Below are positions 63,172 through 64,000 of a stretch of 64,000 nt of DNA, piece after piece. The translations under genes were made by a program, and so were the position numbers. The stretch lies in the NCBI RefSeq assembly GCF_002812205.1, contig NZ_NPEA01000001.1, positions 62,001 through 126,000 on the forward strand, written 5' to 3'. Under the pieces are notes generated by a model. The model saw only the letters and a program-made list of their open reading frames with translations. It was not told the DNA's origin and searched no databases. Origin of the DNA: Leptospira neocaledonica (lineage in GTDB: Bacteria > Spirochaetota > Leptospiria > Leptospirales > Leptospiraceae). How positions within the stretch are numbered: the stretch's first letter is position 1; every line of letters starts with the position of its first letter.

Positions 63172-63477
<306 letters not shown>

Positions 63478-63502
63478 CCGATTGCTCCTAAAATAATATA
63501 TA

Positions 63503-63531
63503 TTGACAGCATGCCCAAGGACACCAATTTG
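63503..63531 (+). promoter_or_regulatory. Candidate promoter of tRNA-Ala
   Basis: A perfect -35 TTGACA at 63503-63508 lies upstream of the tRNA. The best-spaced -10 (AATTTG at 63526-63531, 17 nt away) is weak. A transcript starting just before 63540 would fit a short tRNA leader. Confidence 0.35.
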
Positions 63532-63539
63532 GAATCAAA

Positions 63540-63615
<76 letters not shown>

Positions 63616-63667
63616 TCCTCAGCCGAACCTAATAGATAGTTTCCTTTCCTAATCACTGTCAAGACTA

Positions 63668-64000
63668 ATGCGAGAGAATCATTGGACTTTTACCAGCCGG
63701 GGAAATCCCAAAAAAGACGAGGTGCTTTGGCTCCGGGACCCCTTACATTCTTTTGACCGAGCTTTCAGCCCGGAACTTTCTTCCAATTATTATCTTACGG
63801 TGGCAGAAGGTCCTGAAAAATTCTCAGGATTTTCCAATCAGGATATTCTGGAATTTTTAGAGAAAAGAAAGAAGAAACAAATTCTAATTGCGGAAGGATT
63901 TTCTGCGAGATTGATCTGGCCCCTTCTCACAGAGCCCCACGACAAAATACTTTCTGCATTTTTAGTTTTTCCAAATCCACTGCCGGTATCAGGATACTCC
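63668..64000 (+). CDS. Start of an unidentified protein, cut by window end
   Basis: An open frame runs from ATG 63668 to the window end, 111 codons. The N-terminus (MRENHWTFTSRGNPKKDEVL, then WLRDPLHSF) has the look of an alpha/beta-hydrolase beginning (strand, then loop). EGFSARLIW could be a variant of the nucleophile elbow GxSxG. No ribosome-binding site is clear, and the C-terminus is outside the window. The hydrolase reading is weak. Confidence 0.5.
   Translation, partial: MRENHWTFTSRGNPKKDEVLWLRDPLHSFDRAFSPELSSNYYLTVAEGPEKFSGFSNQDILEFLEKRKKKQILIAEGFSARLIWPLLTEPHDKILSAFLVFPNPLPVSGYS

Overview
The window is a chromosomal segment of a spirochaete of the genus Leptospira. The evidence is two spirochaetal FlaB-type core flagellins, LPS genes (kdsA, lpt, heptose genes) alongside spirochaetal flagellar genes, and many short hypothetical proteins in the style of Leptospira. 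Base composition looks richer in G+C than the low-GC pathogen L. interrogans, which suggests another subclade; I cannot name the species. There is no phage, insertion sequence, transposase or CRISPR array. Most of the window is core chromosome with three accessory-looking blocks: metal efflux, surface glycan and chemotaxis.

Region 1 (1-25.2 kb) is almost entirely minus strand. A truncated comM enters at the left edge. The next unit is rpsP-khpA-rimM-trmD-rplS-rnhB, followed by a possible FliK-like protein, a detached FlhB C-terminal domain, a degenerate HD-GYP protein and a YraN nuclease-like protein. Upstream of rpsP lies a run of 15 genes with overlaps or gaps of at most 13 nt: pyrG-kdsA-lptC-lptA-lptB-rpoN-hprK-ptsH-ntrY-ntrX-(UDG-like)-priA-fmt-(PASTA)-rpe. 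It mixes LPS export, sigma-54 and NtrYX regulation, an HPr/HPr-kinase pair and replication restart. The heptose genes rfaE1-rfaE2 precede it.

Region 2 (25.2-30.3 kb) has a LON-domain protein, a palindromic intergenic repeat, an NlpC/P60 hydrolase, a POT-family transporter, a cobalamin adenosyltransferase and flagellin flaB (+) with a structured leader and a clear terminator. Region 3 (30.3-37.7 kb, minus) is a Cus-type copper/silver efflux operon: Cys-rich membrane protein, TolC-like protein, DUF3347 protein, CusB, CusA, a bufferin-like Cys-rich secreted peptide and a secreted helical protein. Region 4 (37.7-43 kb) has a PHP-domain protein, a GT2 glycosyltransferase with a palindrome-derived tail, an ArnT-like glycosyltransferase and a second flagellin (minus) with leader hairpins.

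Region 5 (43.3-55.6 kb, plus) has ispH and then a signalling operon: PAS-GAF histidine kinase, REC-kinase-like protein, CheY, STAS, CheA, an MCP with a triplicated PAS domain, CheW, CheD and CheB. No CheR is present. Region 6 (55.6-63.5 kb, minus) has a two-subunit biotin-dependent acyl-CoA carboxylase and a partner-switching module (coiled-coil protein, GAF-SpoIIE-HATPase fusion, STAS antagonist). The window ends with tRNA-Ala(GGC) and the start of an unidentified gene.

The strongest candidates for something under-described are the bufferin-like peptide inside a Cus operon with no modification enzymes in view; a family-4 UDG-like protein that keeps four cysteines where Fe-S ligands are expected but has lost the catalytic loop; a PriA that has lost one of two zinc sites; and the coupling of hprK/ptsH to rpoN/ntrYX and lpt genes.
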